64,000 nt of DNA. Origin: Irpex lacteus (taxonomy: Eukaryota; Basidiomycota; Agaricomycetes; Polyporales; Irpicaceae). The position numbers and the translations under genes are program-made. The notes under the pieces are model-generated. The model did not search any database. It had not been told where the DNA came from and worked only from the letters and a program-made list of their open reading frames with translations. Positions 53,300-64,000 of the stretch are shown here, one piece after another. Positions within the stretch are counted from its first letter, which is position 1. Each line of letters starts with the position of its first letter. The stretch covers positions 1,860,001 to 1,924,000 of the forward strand of contig MQVO02000002.1 in the NCBI GenBank assembly GCA_001986395.2, read 5' to 3'.

Positions 53300-55393
53300 T
53301 CATGAGAGACCAGCAGCCTTTCTAAGAGCAGCGAAGTTAGGTGTGCCGAGTCCGGTGACAGGATCCCATCCCTTAACGGCAGGGAAGCCGTTCGTATTGC
53401 ATCCTGGGTTGGAGCCTACGCGATAGTGATTAGTTCACCTCTTTCAACCCAAAAACTTCAAATCTACTCACCAGTGGTGATGTCGTTGAATGCCCCCGGG
53501 TTAGCATACAAGAACGGGTTCAAAAATCCGAGCGGGCTCTTTCCAGCAGAGATCAACTCGTCATTGATCAGCGCGACGATACCTGCAAAGATGGGACTCG
53601 AGCAACTCGTGCCATCGACAAGCTCAGTGCGTCCGTTGACGACGATCTCGAGGTTCGTCCCTATGGCAGCGACATCGGGAATGGCACGCCCAGATCGGTT
53701 GAACTTGCCAGAGTCGGTGTTGCCGAGAGTGGTGAGGAAGCTTGATACGGCGGAAGCTTGGTAGGAGGGGATGCCGAAGAAGTTGGAGAAACCGCCAGAG
53801 GAGAAGGACGCTGATGTCTCGCTGGTAGAACCGGAGAGTTGAGTCGCACCAACGTTGGTGATGCTAGTTCAAGACGTTAGTTAGATGAGAATAGGTATTA
53901 AGTGCTTTGAGATACATACAATGGGCAGTTGTTAGGGAATGTTGGGATGAACGTCGTGCAGCGCTCGCCAGACGAACCACCACCGACACCACCATCTCCT
54001 GAAGCAAAGAGGATAGACACACCACGAGTACCGAGTTGTGCATAAGCATTACATAAGGTGCTAAATGTCATATTAGAAAAGGTGGGGCGGTGACAGAGTT
54101 CAAGGAGACATACTTCGTCAACGATTTCGAGACATCTGGCTCGTCATCACCATAACTGGTAGTGAGCACCTGAGGTGGGCTGCTCTCGTTGTTCAAGAAG
54201 TTGATGATGTCCAAGAAACCTTCGAGGTCTCCGTCCTGGAAGTTCTCACCAACGGAGATGAAAGTCGTTGGAACGCCGGAGGCGATGCCGATGGTATACT
54301 GGATGTCAAGATTCTGAGAGGCATCGTGAGATAAACTACTAATCACAATAGTCCAAGGGAGACTTACGGCTTCAACGCCGGCTTCGTTGTTGCCCTGAGG
54401 GTTACGACCACCATCAAGAGTCTGTAGGGTGAAGGCAGTGGATGAAGGCAGGTCAGGGCGGAACTGCTTCAAGAAAGTCTAAACATCATAACCATCGTTT
54501 ATCAGAATGGTATCCATACGCAACGAATCTGCCCGCACCGTCAAATCCTTCTGCTGAGCGAATTGCTCAATGAAACCGCTGACGGCCAGCTGGTTTTTTG
54601 ACGACTTGGCAAGGGTGGTGGGGACACCGTACAAAGTCTGGACGCATCCTGGAGTAATGCCAGAAGAGCTGCAGGTGGCATCCGCTGCTCTACGGGTGTC
54701 GTTGTTGGCGGACACAGAGTGCACGACTGGTTTACGTCCCTTGGGGCTTGGGAAGCTATAGGCAACGTTGTTAATCTAATTCTGAATATTTTTGACTTCC
54801 TACTTACCTGACTGTCGGGTGAATGACGTCGATGTGGCCCTTCAAGCTGTCTGGGATAGAGTAGCTGAGAGTGCGAACGGTCTGCTTGTCGGTGGTAGGG
54901 TGAGTGAAGACGGAGAAGTCGGCGTCGAGCATCTCGTTTGCTTTCGAGACGGGGAGCTGGATGCTCAGCCAGTCACCAGCGTCGGTGAGCGGGGTCGCAG
55001 TGACACCGTTCTCCTTCAACCACTCGTTAACCTTCTCAACGGTCTCAGCAGCAGGAGCAACAAATGCCGCAGCCTGTGAATTTTATCGTTCAGCGATTAT
55101 CAAGTAAAAGAGAAAACTGGACATTTTCGTACCTCCTCCTTCGTGAGGTGCGCACCATAGAGGTTGCTGCTCGGGTCGCTAACATCGTACAACGCGTTGA
55201 TGAGCCCCTCGGGGTCCTTCGGTGCGAGAGCAATCCTGAGCTTGATAGTGGAGTTCGCAGACACCGGAGCAGTGCGGACAAAGCCTCTCGGCGTGCTGAC
55301 AACAGCAGCTTCATGCACCGTTAAGCTGCGAGCATGAGGCTTCGACAGCGCGAGGGTGAAGAAAATGGATAAGACTAGGAGCTTGGAGACCAT
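53300..55393 (-). CDS. sedolisin / tripeptidyl-peptidase (S53), secreted
   Basis: Serine-carboxyl peptidase active at acid pH outside the cell or in the vacuole. Eight exons: 55393-55133, 55073-54808, 54755-54539, 54478-54368, 54313-54114, 54060-53920, 53863-53472, 53415-53300 (1704 nt, 567 aa, normal). A signal peptide (MVSKLLVLSIFFTLALSKPH) is followed by a pro-domain (to about residue 190) and the catalytic domain: Glu and Asp in NEAGVEANLDIQYTIG, oxyanion region TTSYGDDE, FASGDGGVGG, nucleophile in GTSCSSPIFAG, and the calcium-site region GWDPVTGLGTPNF near the C-terminus. TATA-like TATTATATACT sits at about 55479-55488, some 90 bases upstream of the ATG. Confidence 0.93.
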
Positions 55394-56543
55394 CTTGTCT
55401 ACGCGAGAGAGGTCTTGTCCCGGAGAGAGATGGGTACAAGGTAGTGAGCCTTCGTTCTTGACGACATGGGACCCTCTCTATTATATACTCCGCATGGGTA
55501 ATATCGGCGCAATCGGGCGCGAGGACGAATGATGTAGACAGAAAGAAATATGGCATGGATACTCGAGAGCGAGATAACGGCGCATGGTCATGCTAGTAGA
55601 TCACATGCACCACGTATCCGTATGTGGTTCGAGGAAGTCTTCGAGTTGCGCTATAAATGTGGCGCCAATCACGAAAGAAGACCGAAACATGTCTATGCAC
55701 ATCGTTGAATATGAGCGCAATGGGTGTTGTTTTCTCATGAGAAGACGGGTAAGAAGGCTTCCGGAGTATCAGTGGAAGTTTGTTAGCCACTTATCGTGAG
55801 CTTAACCGCATGTTCGAGAATCAGTCGTCCTGCAGTTGTCTACATGCGAGCGGACAAAGATCCCAGCGAGAACCTGCGACGACATGGCCCACAAGGACGT
55901 TATGTTAGCGATCATGCGGCGTTGTGTCCAGAAGGTATATACCGACTGACATTGCTGTTGTATTTTGCTCCCGTCTGTACAGCATCGTATCAGCCTGTGA
56001 ACAAAAGGACTACGCCTGGAAGATCGGTGCTTGGAAACGCAGTGTACCGCCTGCTGGTACATATGGCTCGCGAGCTGCGACGCTCATAGTATCAGAGTAT
56101 CGCCTTGTAGAACGGTATATGAGCAGATCAAGAAGATGGGAAATAAGAAGAGACGTACCCACGGAAACGCATGTCGAGCGGAGGTTATTGGCAACGCTGG
56201 GCCCGGACGAGCCCGTCGTGGCTACATAACATCTATAGCAAATATGTAACACAGACCTTGCGCACATTTTCTCCTGCTCACGAGACATAAACCGTCAAAG
56301 CATCTATACAAGGTGTATGTAGAAGAAAGAAAGATCGGGCGCCATGAGCCGATAAGCAGGCCTTAAGCTATGGCGGGGTTGGGTCGGCAGGTGTGGGAAT
56401 ATTATCAAACATCACCAAACAACGACCGTCACAAGTTCGGTTGCGGTGAAACCCAACCTTCATCTAAACTTCCGTGTTGTTCATCCTAACACCTCTACTT
56501 TACCTTCCCTCATCTAATTTTATACCCCTTAGGCCATATCAGC
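55394..56543. other. intergenic between divergent sedolisin and secreted-protein genes
   Basis: Holds the TATA-like box of the sedolisin (55479-55488) and the promoter of the 56.5-kb gene. No further gene recognised. Confidence 0.5.
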
Positions 56544-57307
56544 ATGCGCCGCTCTAATGTTCTGCTTCTGGCTTTCCTTATGGTGCCGGCCACCGTCTCT
56601 GCTTGCGAAGGTGACTGTATTGTGGGCATCACCAATGCGTTCTTGGGCAACTACAGCGCACCTGTCGAGCGGGTAATGATGACAGTTGTACGTACTTCTT
56701 TTGATCTTCCTCCACTCCCTCCATTAACCCGCCCCAGGCCAGCCAAATATCCAAGTTTGTCCCCGACACCCCAACGCCAGAATCCGCCATGCATTTCCTC
56801 GAGCCCATCACAAACGCCTACGCAGACCACGCCTATGACGGTATGGAAGTTGCCATCTTCCCCAGCTACTTCCACGGTAAATGTCTCGACGACGACAGCG
56901 TCGAGCCCGATGGCTGTCCCAACCCCGACTGCCCCCTCGTCTGCGGCACGCCCGGTTCTCTGGTGCACTTCTACGGCAAACTGCGATACATCGCGTTCAA
57001 CCAGACGAGACATCTGCTCAAGGAACTGTCGACGCCCGACTCGGACTCGTACAAGCAAGTCGAGCGTGAAGTGATTCGTCGCGCCGGTGGGAAGTCGAAG
57101 ACTCGTCGTTCGAGTGGCGGTCTCAGTACGGTGCCAGTCCCGACAAAGCGCGAGGAAGACGCGAAGGAGAAGCTGAAAGAGGCGATGGCGAGCGTTCCTA
57201 TCTGGCTTGAACAAATCTGCGGAGGCTCTGGCTCTGGTGACATCAACGGCTTACCGCAATGCAACTGGGAGCAAGAAATGAAGGAATATATTCTGACATT
57301 CCCTTGA
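56544..57307 (+). CDS. conserved secreted cysteine-rich protein of unknown function
   Basis: Exons 56544-56687 and 56738-57307 (714 nt, 237 aa). A clear signal peptide (MRRSNVLLLAFLMVPATVSA) is followed by CEGDCIVGITNAFLGNY, YADHAYDGMEVAIFPSYFHG, CPNPDCPLVCGTPGSLVHFY and a final WLEQICGG. The even number of cysteines and the C-x-x-x-C start suggest disulfides. I recall similar unnamed proteins in many Agaricomycetes but no known activity. A basic, lysine-rich linker (KREEDAKEKLKEA) precedes the last cysteines. Confidence 0.8.
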
Positions 57308-57949
57308 AGACGATCAAGACGATTAATCCCCAAAAGGCGTCTGACGACGTTGGTCTTGGCTCTGGGTTTCCTGTTGTATGGCTCAAACATTACTATGTCG
57401 GCTCCGTGGTCTTCGTATCCTGTTGTTCTCACAAACTATGTTGTTTTACTACCTCACATCTTCAATTGATGAGTTTCGCGTGTTACACGAAGTTGGTGTA
57501 GAAGCGCATCGAGCGCAATCTGTGAGCTGAGATCGTGAAATAGATATGATACACCGCGAGTATAACTACCAGGACCTCGGAAGACAAAGCCTGTTAGTTA
57601 TATGCGCGACAAAGTCGAGATGGACAGGCATATGTGAGGGTTAAAAGTACAGATGTAGATGCAATGAATGATAGTGATGTTTTGCGGTGTGAGGGTAGAT
57701 GAATGGATGCATAGATGAGAGAGGGGGCGAAGGCAGTCAAACCAAATGTTAGGGAACGTGATTCGTTACTTTTGTCATTGGGGTCGTGAATTTGAAGGGA
57801 AAATGGTGAATGTGAGAAGGGTCCGGAAGTGTGTGAGTGACGGTGAAGGACTGAGAGAGAAGATCCAGAGAACGTTACAGGGAGGGGAACAGAGACACAA
57901 ACATAAAAGTACAGAAGGCAGCATAAGGACAGAGAAGATTGAGATCCTC

Positions 57950-59281
57950 TCATTTGCGTCCACGATGCCCATGAAACCGCACCACATGCGAGAGAGGAGA
58001 CGAAGCTGGACGTCGGCCATTGCGAGCGCTGCTTTGTGACCGGTAACGCGTCGAGGAGCGATCCCGATGTCGGAGGATGAGTGTCGCCACCAGTTGAGAG
58101 AGCGTAAGAACGTCTGCGGCCTGCGAGTTCGAAGTTCGCGCAACAGGCGGAGATGCTGAACCCTCCGCCAGTGCTGTCGCCGGAGTGTCCACGTCCATCG
58201 CGTGAATTTCGGTGAGAGCCAGCGAATGGGGTTCTGTTTGGAAGATATGGTCTATGCGTTCGCGCCGCAGGCTGTAAGCGTCCGTGTCGTCCATCTTGGG
58301 GGAGAAAGGTGAAGGCGAGAATCCCTGATCTACGAGGGCCTTCCACAGTCGTTCTACCAGAATTTGGTCTTGTATGCGCAACATAGACTTCGAGCAAGAA
58401 TCATAGTCGTCATCGCTATCGTAGCCGTCCAACACGCGTGAAAGCGCGTTCGAGGCCGCGAGTTGTGAGTCGCGGAGGTGAACAAGGATGCTTCGGTGCA
58501 GCGTGGCAGTGAACTGTACGTCCGCGATGTTCTTCTTCGAGCTTCTGGTTCGCTTTGTTCGCTTCGACCCTTTGGAGGACGAGGGTGAAGACAAGGAAGG
58601 CACCTTGACTCTCCGTACCGCCATCTTCCGCTTTCGAGGAGCGGGCTGCGCTGGAGCGTGACTATCAACGGTGATGGCGTCTGTGGCCATATCGAACGGA
58701 TCTTCGGGAGGGTAGCCACATACATTCCGGTGTACGAAGGATGAGGAGACATGCTGGGAAGCTCCAAGGCCCGACCGCCATATGTCGTAGTCATCCAGGA
58801 TAGACGGAGGCGATTGGACGACAAGCCAGTTGTCAAAGCCTTCCCCAGTGCACGGTTCGCTGATGTCTACGTGGGATGCACTGATGCGCGAGCATTGGAT
58901 AGGTTGGGACGGAAATGGGATGCAGCTGGACTCAACGGATGTCGGCGACTTCAATCCTGACGACGGCGCACATGTCGTTTCTCGCTGGGCGTTGACGTTG
59001 GACAAGGAAACCTGCACCGTCGGTGCCGCCTTCGTGGATGTGCCCGGGCCAAGAGGGAGCTTAGGGTGTCGAAGAATGTTCGTAGTTACAGATAGCGGGA
59101 ACATGGTGTGCTCAGCGTCCGGCGCGATGACAGCGAGGGGAGTCGGGGATGTTTGGAACGTCGCCGCCGTCGGTCGACTCGTCGGACGGGTCCAGCCTCG
59201 GACCACAACACGTCGCGCCTTTTTCCCCATTGGTCTCGTGATCGCGCCCTTGGTTTGGTAGCACTGCGTAACCAGTGCCAC
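57950..59281 (-). CDS. hypothetical protein, nuclear-looking; first codons lie in a MITE end
   Basis: Single open frame of 443 codons. The ATG at 59281 and the next codons (MALVTQC) fall in the terminal repeat of the MITE at 59262-59541; the next in-frame ATG (MGKKARRVVVRG, about 59230) may be the original start. The middle carries a basic, Ser/Lys-rich stretch (PRKRKMAVRRVKVPS; KGSKRTKRTRSSKKN) like a nuclear localisation signal. The part most likely folded is TATLHRSILVHLRDSQLAAS to IQDQILVERLWKALVDQGF, and LTLSQLVATLILRHRDRSS near the end. Function unknown. Confidence 0.6.
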   Translation of the reverse strand: MALVTQCYQTKGAITRPMGKKARRVVVRGWTRPTSRPTAATFQTSPTPLAVIAPDAEHTMFPLSVTTNILRHPKLPLGPGTSTKAAPTVQVSLSNVNAQRETTCAPSSGLKSPTSVESSCIPFPSQPIQCSRISASHVDISEPCTGEGFDNWLVVQSPPSILDDYDIWRSGLGASQHVSSSFVHRNVCGYPPEDPFDMATDAITVDSHAPAQPAPRKRKMAVRRVKVPSLSSPSSSKGSKRTKRTRSSKKNIADVQFTATLHRSILVHLRDSQLAASNALSRVLDGYDSDDDYDSCSKSMLRIQDQILVERLWKALVDQGFSPSPFSPKMDDTDAYSLRRERIDHIFQTEPHSLALTEIHAMDVDTPATALAEGSASPPVARTSNSQAADVLTLSQLVATLILRHRDRSSTRYRSQSSARNGRRPASSPLSHVVRFHGHRGRK

Positions 59282-59541
59282 CTTTCCTGTGGAAAGAGGT
59301 GGGAAAAGCTGACGGATAAATCGCTACGTTTTCGGCGGCTTTTCACATGGAAAGATGTGTTCTTTTTGCGCCATTTTTTCAAACATATTTCTCAAACTGT
59401 ATTGAATTCCGACATTTGTATCTACCTTTATTTTGACTTTTTACTCCAGAAAAGGTAACTACAAAGTAAGGATTTTCTCTTGCATATTTTTCGATAGTTA
59501 TCACGTTTTTCCTTCGGAAATGTGACACTGGTTACGCAGTG
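59262..59541. mobile_element. MITE, CACTG-terminal inverted repeats, TAG target duplication, copy 2
   Basis: A 280-bp element. Left end CACTGCGTAACCAGTGCCAC and right end the inverse of CACTGCGTAACCAGTGTCAC (one mismatch in 20). Flanked by TAG at 59259-59261 and 59542-59544. Shares CACTGCGTA ends and the TAG duplication with the element at 5814-6087 but differs inside. No coding capacity. Confidence 0.88.
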
Positions 59542-59787
59542 TAGTGTTTGTCAGCGCCTACCTCCCAGCATCTTCAACTCTCCGAGTCTGAAATATTCAC
59601 GGTTGAAAACCTTGCGAGCAATAGAAGCGTACATAGTTACACGTAATGGTGGACAAGATGAGTACACTTCGGGGCCACAACAATACAAGTCAAGGCTACA
59701 TAGAAGATCATATGAGTAGTAGCTAGAAATAATGAAAAGGTATACTAATAGACAAGACTCGGAGAAGATCAAAAGTTGGAGGAGAAA

Positions 59788-61309
59788 TTAAGTTGTATAG
59801 ATATCTGCGTGACTTCCAGCTTCAAGAGGTACCGACCCGGTGCTAGAGAGATGCTCCAAGGAAGTGGGTTCTCCGTGTGGGTGCGGCTGAAGTTCGTCCT
59901 GTGTGATACCACGCTTCTGCAAAGCGTACGCCCTACATGCTTCCCGGCTCTGGGAAAGGCGTGGATCGTTGAAGTCCCATGCATGGATGATGAACCCAGG
60001 GAAATTATACTCCAACAGTTCCTTCAAATGCGGCAATAACATCGGGTCAGGGGAGTAAGTTCCTGAGTTGTTGTCGATAACGAGCTCCCACTTGACCTGC
60101 TCGTCAGGGATCTGGTCGTTGAAGTTTTCCCAGCCACCTTCAGGGCGAGGGTGGAACTCGCCCGAGTATCTAACGGCCTGAGCGCAATTCGAGTGAAGAG
60201 CATGCTTTGAGGCAAAGTCAACAAAGAATGCAGCACCAGTCTCCGAGAAGCGGAACGAATCGTCATCGACGGCGATGATATAAGTGTATACGGCCGGTTT
60301 GACTCTGTGTGCGAGCTGACCAGTGGCTTTGCCTCCGTGTAGGATGTTCAAGATATCTGTGGGCTCTTTGATGACGCCGAAGCCGTTCCTCGTACTGCGA
60401 GCATACAACATGCGATGTCCAGCTTGGATTGTGGATCGTACGGCGATAGAGGTTGGACCCTGGAAGATGGTTTGTGCAGCCTTATAATTCGTGTTCCAGT
60501 GTTGCACAGAGTCGTCGTCAAAGAAGAGGCGGACGCCGCGCAGGAACATCTTCCAGGTAGAGTAAAGACGAGCATCGTCTAGGTTTGTCAGACGTCCGAC
60601 TGTAGGCGAGAAGTGACGAGAGAAGCGGATAGGCCCGTCAAATATGTATGGTCGTTTCTCGGGTTTCTTGTCCGTTGCAGGGGTTGTCTCTATCTATCAA
60701 CGCTGTAATCAGAGAATGAGCTCAGTGGACGGCGAACGTCACGTACCTTCAACCAGAACGTCCCTCGATTCCGTCGGAGAGTTGGTCCCTCGATGGTCAA
60801 CTCCTTGGCTCCAGGCTCGAGCGTGGTATCGATACTACCAATGTAATCATCGGTGATAGTACCATCGTCCTTATCTAACACCTGTATATGTAGATTCGCG
60901 ATAGCAGGGACATTCTTGACGTTCCAGTACTCATTCCAAACAGGTTTGAGCGTATTGACCTGGACAGTTGACCTAAGAATATACCAAACGTCATTTGCAT
61001 GGAAGCATTACCAAAACGAAGACGAACTCGTGGCGGAAAGGACGGACGGCCCACTCACACGAAGGAGATCTTGTTGTCAAGCTTGGCAACAAAGTACGGA
61101 TCGGCCGTACCCACGACGTCCATCTTAGGTATCCCACTCGCACCGATAAAATGCACCGCAACATCCACATACTTTGTCTCCAGCTCGTGCTTTTGGGCCC
61201 AATCATGCGCACGGTCTTGGACTTCGGCCTTGGCGTTGTCCATTGATCGACGGACTGCATTTACGAGGTGTGACATCTGCGAATGAACGAGATTTCGACG
61301 GCCGGGCAT
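59788..61309 (-). CDS. C2-domain protein
   Basis: Exons 61309-61059, 60972-60747, 60693-59788 sum to 1383 nt (460 aa). The N-terminal C2 domain reads VDVAVHFIGASGIPKMDVVG, ADPYFVAKLDNKISF, KPVWNEYWNV, and LHIQVLDKDDGTITDDYIG (Asp residues for Ca2+/phospholipid binding), ending LKV near residue 155. The rest (FSRHFSPTVGRLTNLDDARL, AGHRMLYARSTRNGFGVI, ETGAAFFVDFASKHALHS, VKWELVIDNNSGTYSPDP) is a long conserved basidiomycete region without a named function. It likely works at membranes. An internal ATG at 61276 (MSHLVNAVRR) may be the real start. Confidence 0.85.
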
Positions 61310-61740
61310 GATGAGAGAAATGGACAGAGTGATTAGACGTTCATCGAGCACTGCCAAAGGTATATCTACTCACCGTCGCCTCGATCGCGCACAGCTGGAA
61401 CCTAAAGAACTCAAAGCGATGATGCCCGCAGCGGCGGAAGGCACTGCACACCGGCATGGATATGAAGTGATCGGGATCACCCGCAGATCGTTTTGCCGAC
61501 ACTTGCCATGTATGGGAGCTGTCGGGACGCCGGTCGATTGTGCGCTCTGGCGAAAGTCCGAGGCTGCGATAGCAGATATGTAACGGCGATGACTCCTGTG
61601 GAATTGACTTGCCAAAATCCGAACTCACGCACATCTTTCTTATCAGAATGACCAGGGTACTGAGTGTGACTTGTTCACCGACCACCATCTCGTCGGTCGC
61701 CCTCGTCTCTCGATAGGTTTCCTCATTTTTCGTGAACGTC
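61310..61740. promoter_or_regulatory. shared upstream region of C2 protein and MFS transporter
   Basis: About 430 bases between two divergent start codons. No clear TATA box; a 91-codon plus-strand frame here is not supported. Confidence 0.4.
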
Positions 61741-63773
61741 ATGACCACCTCTACCCAAACTGCTGGAGACTCGGTAGACGAACAAACACCTCTTCTAGCA
61801 GATAGCGAAGTCCAGCAGAAGCATGACGCTGTCTACAGTCGATTTACGAAGGCACAAAAGCGAACGATACTCGCGCTCATTGCCCTCGCAGGTCTTTCGC
61901 CTCGTAAGTGATCTTCCCGCCGTACCGAATCTATCAACCCTAATATGAGGTCGTTGGCAGTATTCATTTCGGGATCCTTCATACCATCTATCCCACAAAT
62001 AGCGAAAGACTTGAAGACAACAGGTGCTGTGGTAAAGTAAGCGCATGTTGTGCATGTGACTGTTTGGAGTGGCTCACTGATGATGGTTTCGAATTCTCCG
62101 TCTCAGCATCGCCGTGAGCCTGTCGATTATTACGAACGCCCTCGGAAGCCTGCTGTGGGCCTCGTATTCAAGCTACTGTGAGCTGTTTAATTCACTTTCT
62201 ATATCATACGTCTCACTCGTGTTGCACAGATGGTCGGAAGCCAATTTATCTGCTGACACTCGCCGTGCAGTGCATCGGCTCTGTAGGCGTCGCGTCTGCT
62301 TGGAACGTTCCGACACTTCTGGCATGGCGTATTGTTCAAGCGTTTGGATCATCAAGTGGACTCTCCGTAGGTATGGGTGTAATAGGTGATATCTACAAAA
62401 TCGAAGAACGAGGGACAGCGTCTGGTGTCTTCTTCGCTGTACGTCGGGCTTACGAATCGGCCTCTCGTCCTGCCACTAACGAAATTGTCAGGCCGTTTTG
62501 CTTGGACCGGCTCTCGCTCCTTTGGTAGGAGGGATTACAGCCCACTATTACTCATGGCGCATCATGCAGCTCGGCCTAGCTCTGTTTGCATTTACTTGCC
62601 TCATTCTAACTGTGTTCCTGCAACCAGAAACTAGCCAGCCAGGTGCTCGTGGGATTGATAAAGCGAGGGCGAAGGGTGAAAGCGACCGTCTCGTCTTCTT
62701 GAACCCTTTCAGGAGCTTGTGGCTATTGAGAAGTCCAAACATCGCTTTGCCAGTGAGTCCATCGCGCATTCATTCATGAACGCAAGATTAACCAGCTACT
62801 GTAAGGCCTTGGAAGGCGCGTTCGTTCTTATCTCGGATTACAGTACGTAATTTCTAGTTTAATAACGAAACACCGGGGCTAACACTTCGTAGCCCTTATT
62901 GTCCCTATTGCTTACACTATTGTACGTGAAAACCCAGATAATAGCTACGTTGAATCTCACGATCAATGATATAGGGTCAAAAATACGACATTACCAACGA
63001 AGCAATAGTCGGAGCTCTGTGCATCCCTCTCGGACTCGGTAACTGCAGTAAGCCCCTCTATCGTGCACTATACGTTCACGTCCTGATGACCACTTCGAAA
63101 CTCAGTTGGTGCTCCTCTCTCTGGAATGCTCTCAGATCGCATCCTCATTGCTGCACGCAAGAAGCGCGGGGGCGGATGGGTGCCCGAAGATCGCCTTCGA
63201 GCAAGCCTTATTGGCGCAGCCCTCTTCGTTCCACTCTCTGTCCTCTTCGAGGGCATCATTCTGCATTTCGTAGATGGGACTGTGGGGCTTGTGTTGATCG
63301 GCTTCTGTTTCTTCTTCAACGGTCTCGGAGTAAGTATACCCAGCCTCATTTGCAAAATCACCTGTTGACATCCGTGAATTTAGGTTGATTTTGTCCTGAG
63401 CCCACTCTCGGCGTACAATGTCGACATCTTGCACGATAGAAGTGCTGAAGTTATCGCAGCTTCAATGTAAGTTAAAATACTGGGACAAAGAGTACATGCT
63501 GATCAATCATGAATACCAGGGCGTTCCGTAGCATGCTCCTCTCGGGATCCGTTATATTAATCCTCCCCGCGATCAACAAGTTCGGCGTGCTTGCCACGAA
63601 CTCCGCTGTCGCGATATTATGCTGGATCGGATTCACGTACGTCTCAACACCAATACCTTCTCCTATGGAATCTGAAATCGGGTTCCGTTAGCTTCACGCT
63701 GTCGACAATCAAGTATGGAGACAGAATGCGGGCATGGGTTGATCTTGGGTTTAGTACGGCTGAAAACAACTAG
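61741..63773 (+). CDS. MFS transporter (DHA1/QDR-like)
   Basis: Twelve exons: 61741-61903, 61961-62036, 62107-62177, 62230-62438, 62492-62752, 62806-62842, 62893-62921, 62975-63047, 63106-63329, 63384-63466, 63520-63636, 63725-63773, total 1392 nt (463 aa). Cytosolic start with EQTPLLADSE, then TM1 RTILALIALAGLSPLF, motif-A loop YGRKPIYLL, TM4 region LLAWRIVQAFGSSSGLSVG, IGDIYKIEERGTASG, motif-C-like GPALAPLVGGITAHYYSWR, central loop, second motif A GMLSDRILIAARKKRGGG, and AYNVDILHDRSAEVIAA. It is a plasma-membrane drug/organic-anion-type carrier by family; the substrate cannot be inferred. Confidence 0.87.
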
Positions 63774-64000
63774 AATCCGACGGCTTCACGTACTGAGGCT
63801 GGTAGTAGTCAAGTGGTGAGTGTTCAATAACGCGAGCTACTATTACTCTGCGTCTGATGACTCTCTCAGGTGTATCGTACACTTGTTAGAGGACAAAATT
63901 AAAATGTGGTTTTCTCACTGTTTGACTGCCAAACCGTACAATCTCGACATGACCCCATTCACTCGCCGAGAGAACACCGAGGCTCAATGCCGGGACGCTC
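63774..64000. other. 3' flank of the MFS gene, window end
   Basis: No feature recognised in the last 227 bases. Confidence 0.5.

Noticed and set aside
1..64000. CRISPR arrays, bacterial operons or ribosomal RNA
   Set aside because: Dense spliceosomal introns and fungal gene families show a eukaryotic nuclear region; no spaced direct repeats or rRNA sequence were seen.

Overview
The window looks like nuclear DNA of a mushroom-forming basidiomycete (Agaricomycete). Genes are broken by many short GT-AG introns (about 45-100 nt, often starting GTACGT or GTAAGT). The gene content is typical of that group: a FunK1-type kinase, Crinkler-like ubiquitin-fold proteins, an F-box protein, a sedolisin protease, DHA1-type MFS carriers and a C2-domain protein. 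Exon structures were worked out by hand. For nearly every gene called confidently, the summed exon lengths divide by three and end at a stop.

Layout. 1-2 kb: nothing recognised. 2-5.1 kb: PCNA with a very large charged insertion, then a three-exon unknown gene. 5.8-17.3 kb: accessory stretch with a CACTG-type MITE, three copies of a Crinkler-like domain gene in different states of decay, an MFS transporter (11.3-13.4 kb) and several degenerate repeats and gene relics. 17.6-20.3 kb: Ser/Thr kinase K1. 21.2-26.3 kb: conserved block of a GldA-like glycerol dehydrogenase, an Asterix/PAT10-like membrane protein and, divergently, mitochondrial pyruvate carrier MPC2 with a minisatellite-filled intron. 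27.0-28.8 kb: tandem array of promoter-like, intron-bearing units of about 475 bp. 31.4-35.9 kb: SKN7-type response regulator locus, apparently split into a DNA-binding half and a receiver half. 36.3-50 kb: a Crinkler-like gene and a FunK1 gene, each interrupted by a TA-flanked MITE of about 180 bp, an F-box gene, a CmcJ/NvfI-type oxidoreductase and kinase K2, a paralogue of K1 with an internal promoter-to-exon duplication. 50.4-53 kb: kinase K3 with a duplicated exon. 53.3-63.8 kb: sedolisin, a secreted cysteine-rich protein, a nuclear-looking unknown protein whose ATG lies in a MITE end, a C2-domain protein and a second MFS transporter.

How it fits together: housekeeping genes (PCNA, MPC2, Asterix, SKN7, glycerol dehydrogenase, C2 protein) are interleaved with fast-evolving accessory genes (kinases, Crinkler-like, FunK1). 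Lesions are concentrated in the accessory genes. The strongest signals for follow-up are MITEs inside coding exons with exact TA duplications, a promoter segment duplicated into a coding exon in K2, the tandem promoter-like array, and the split SKN7.
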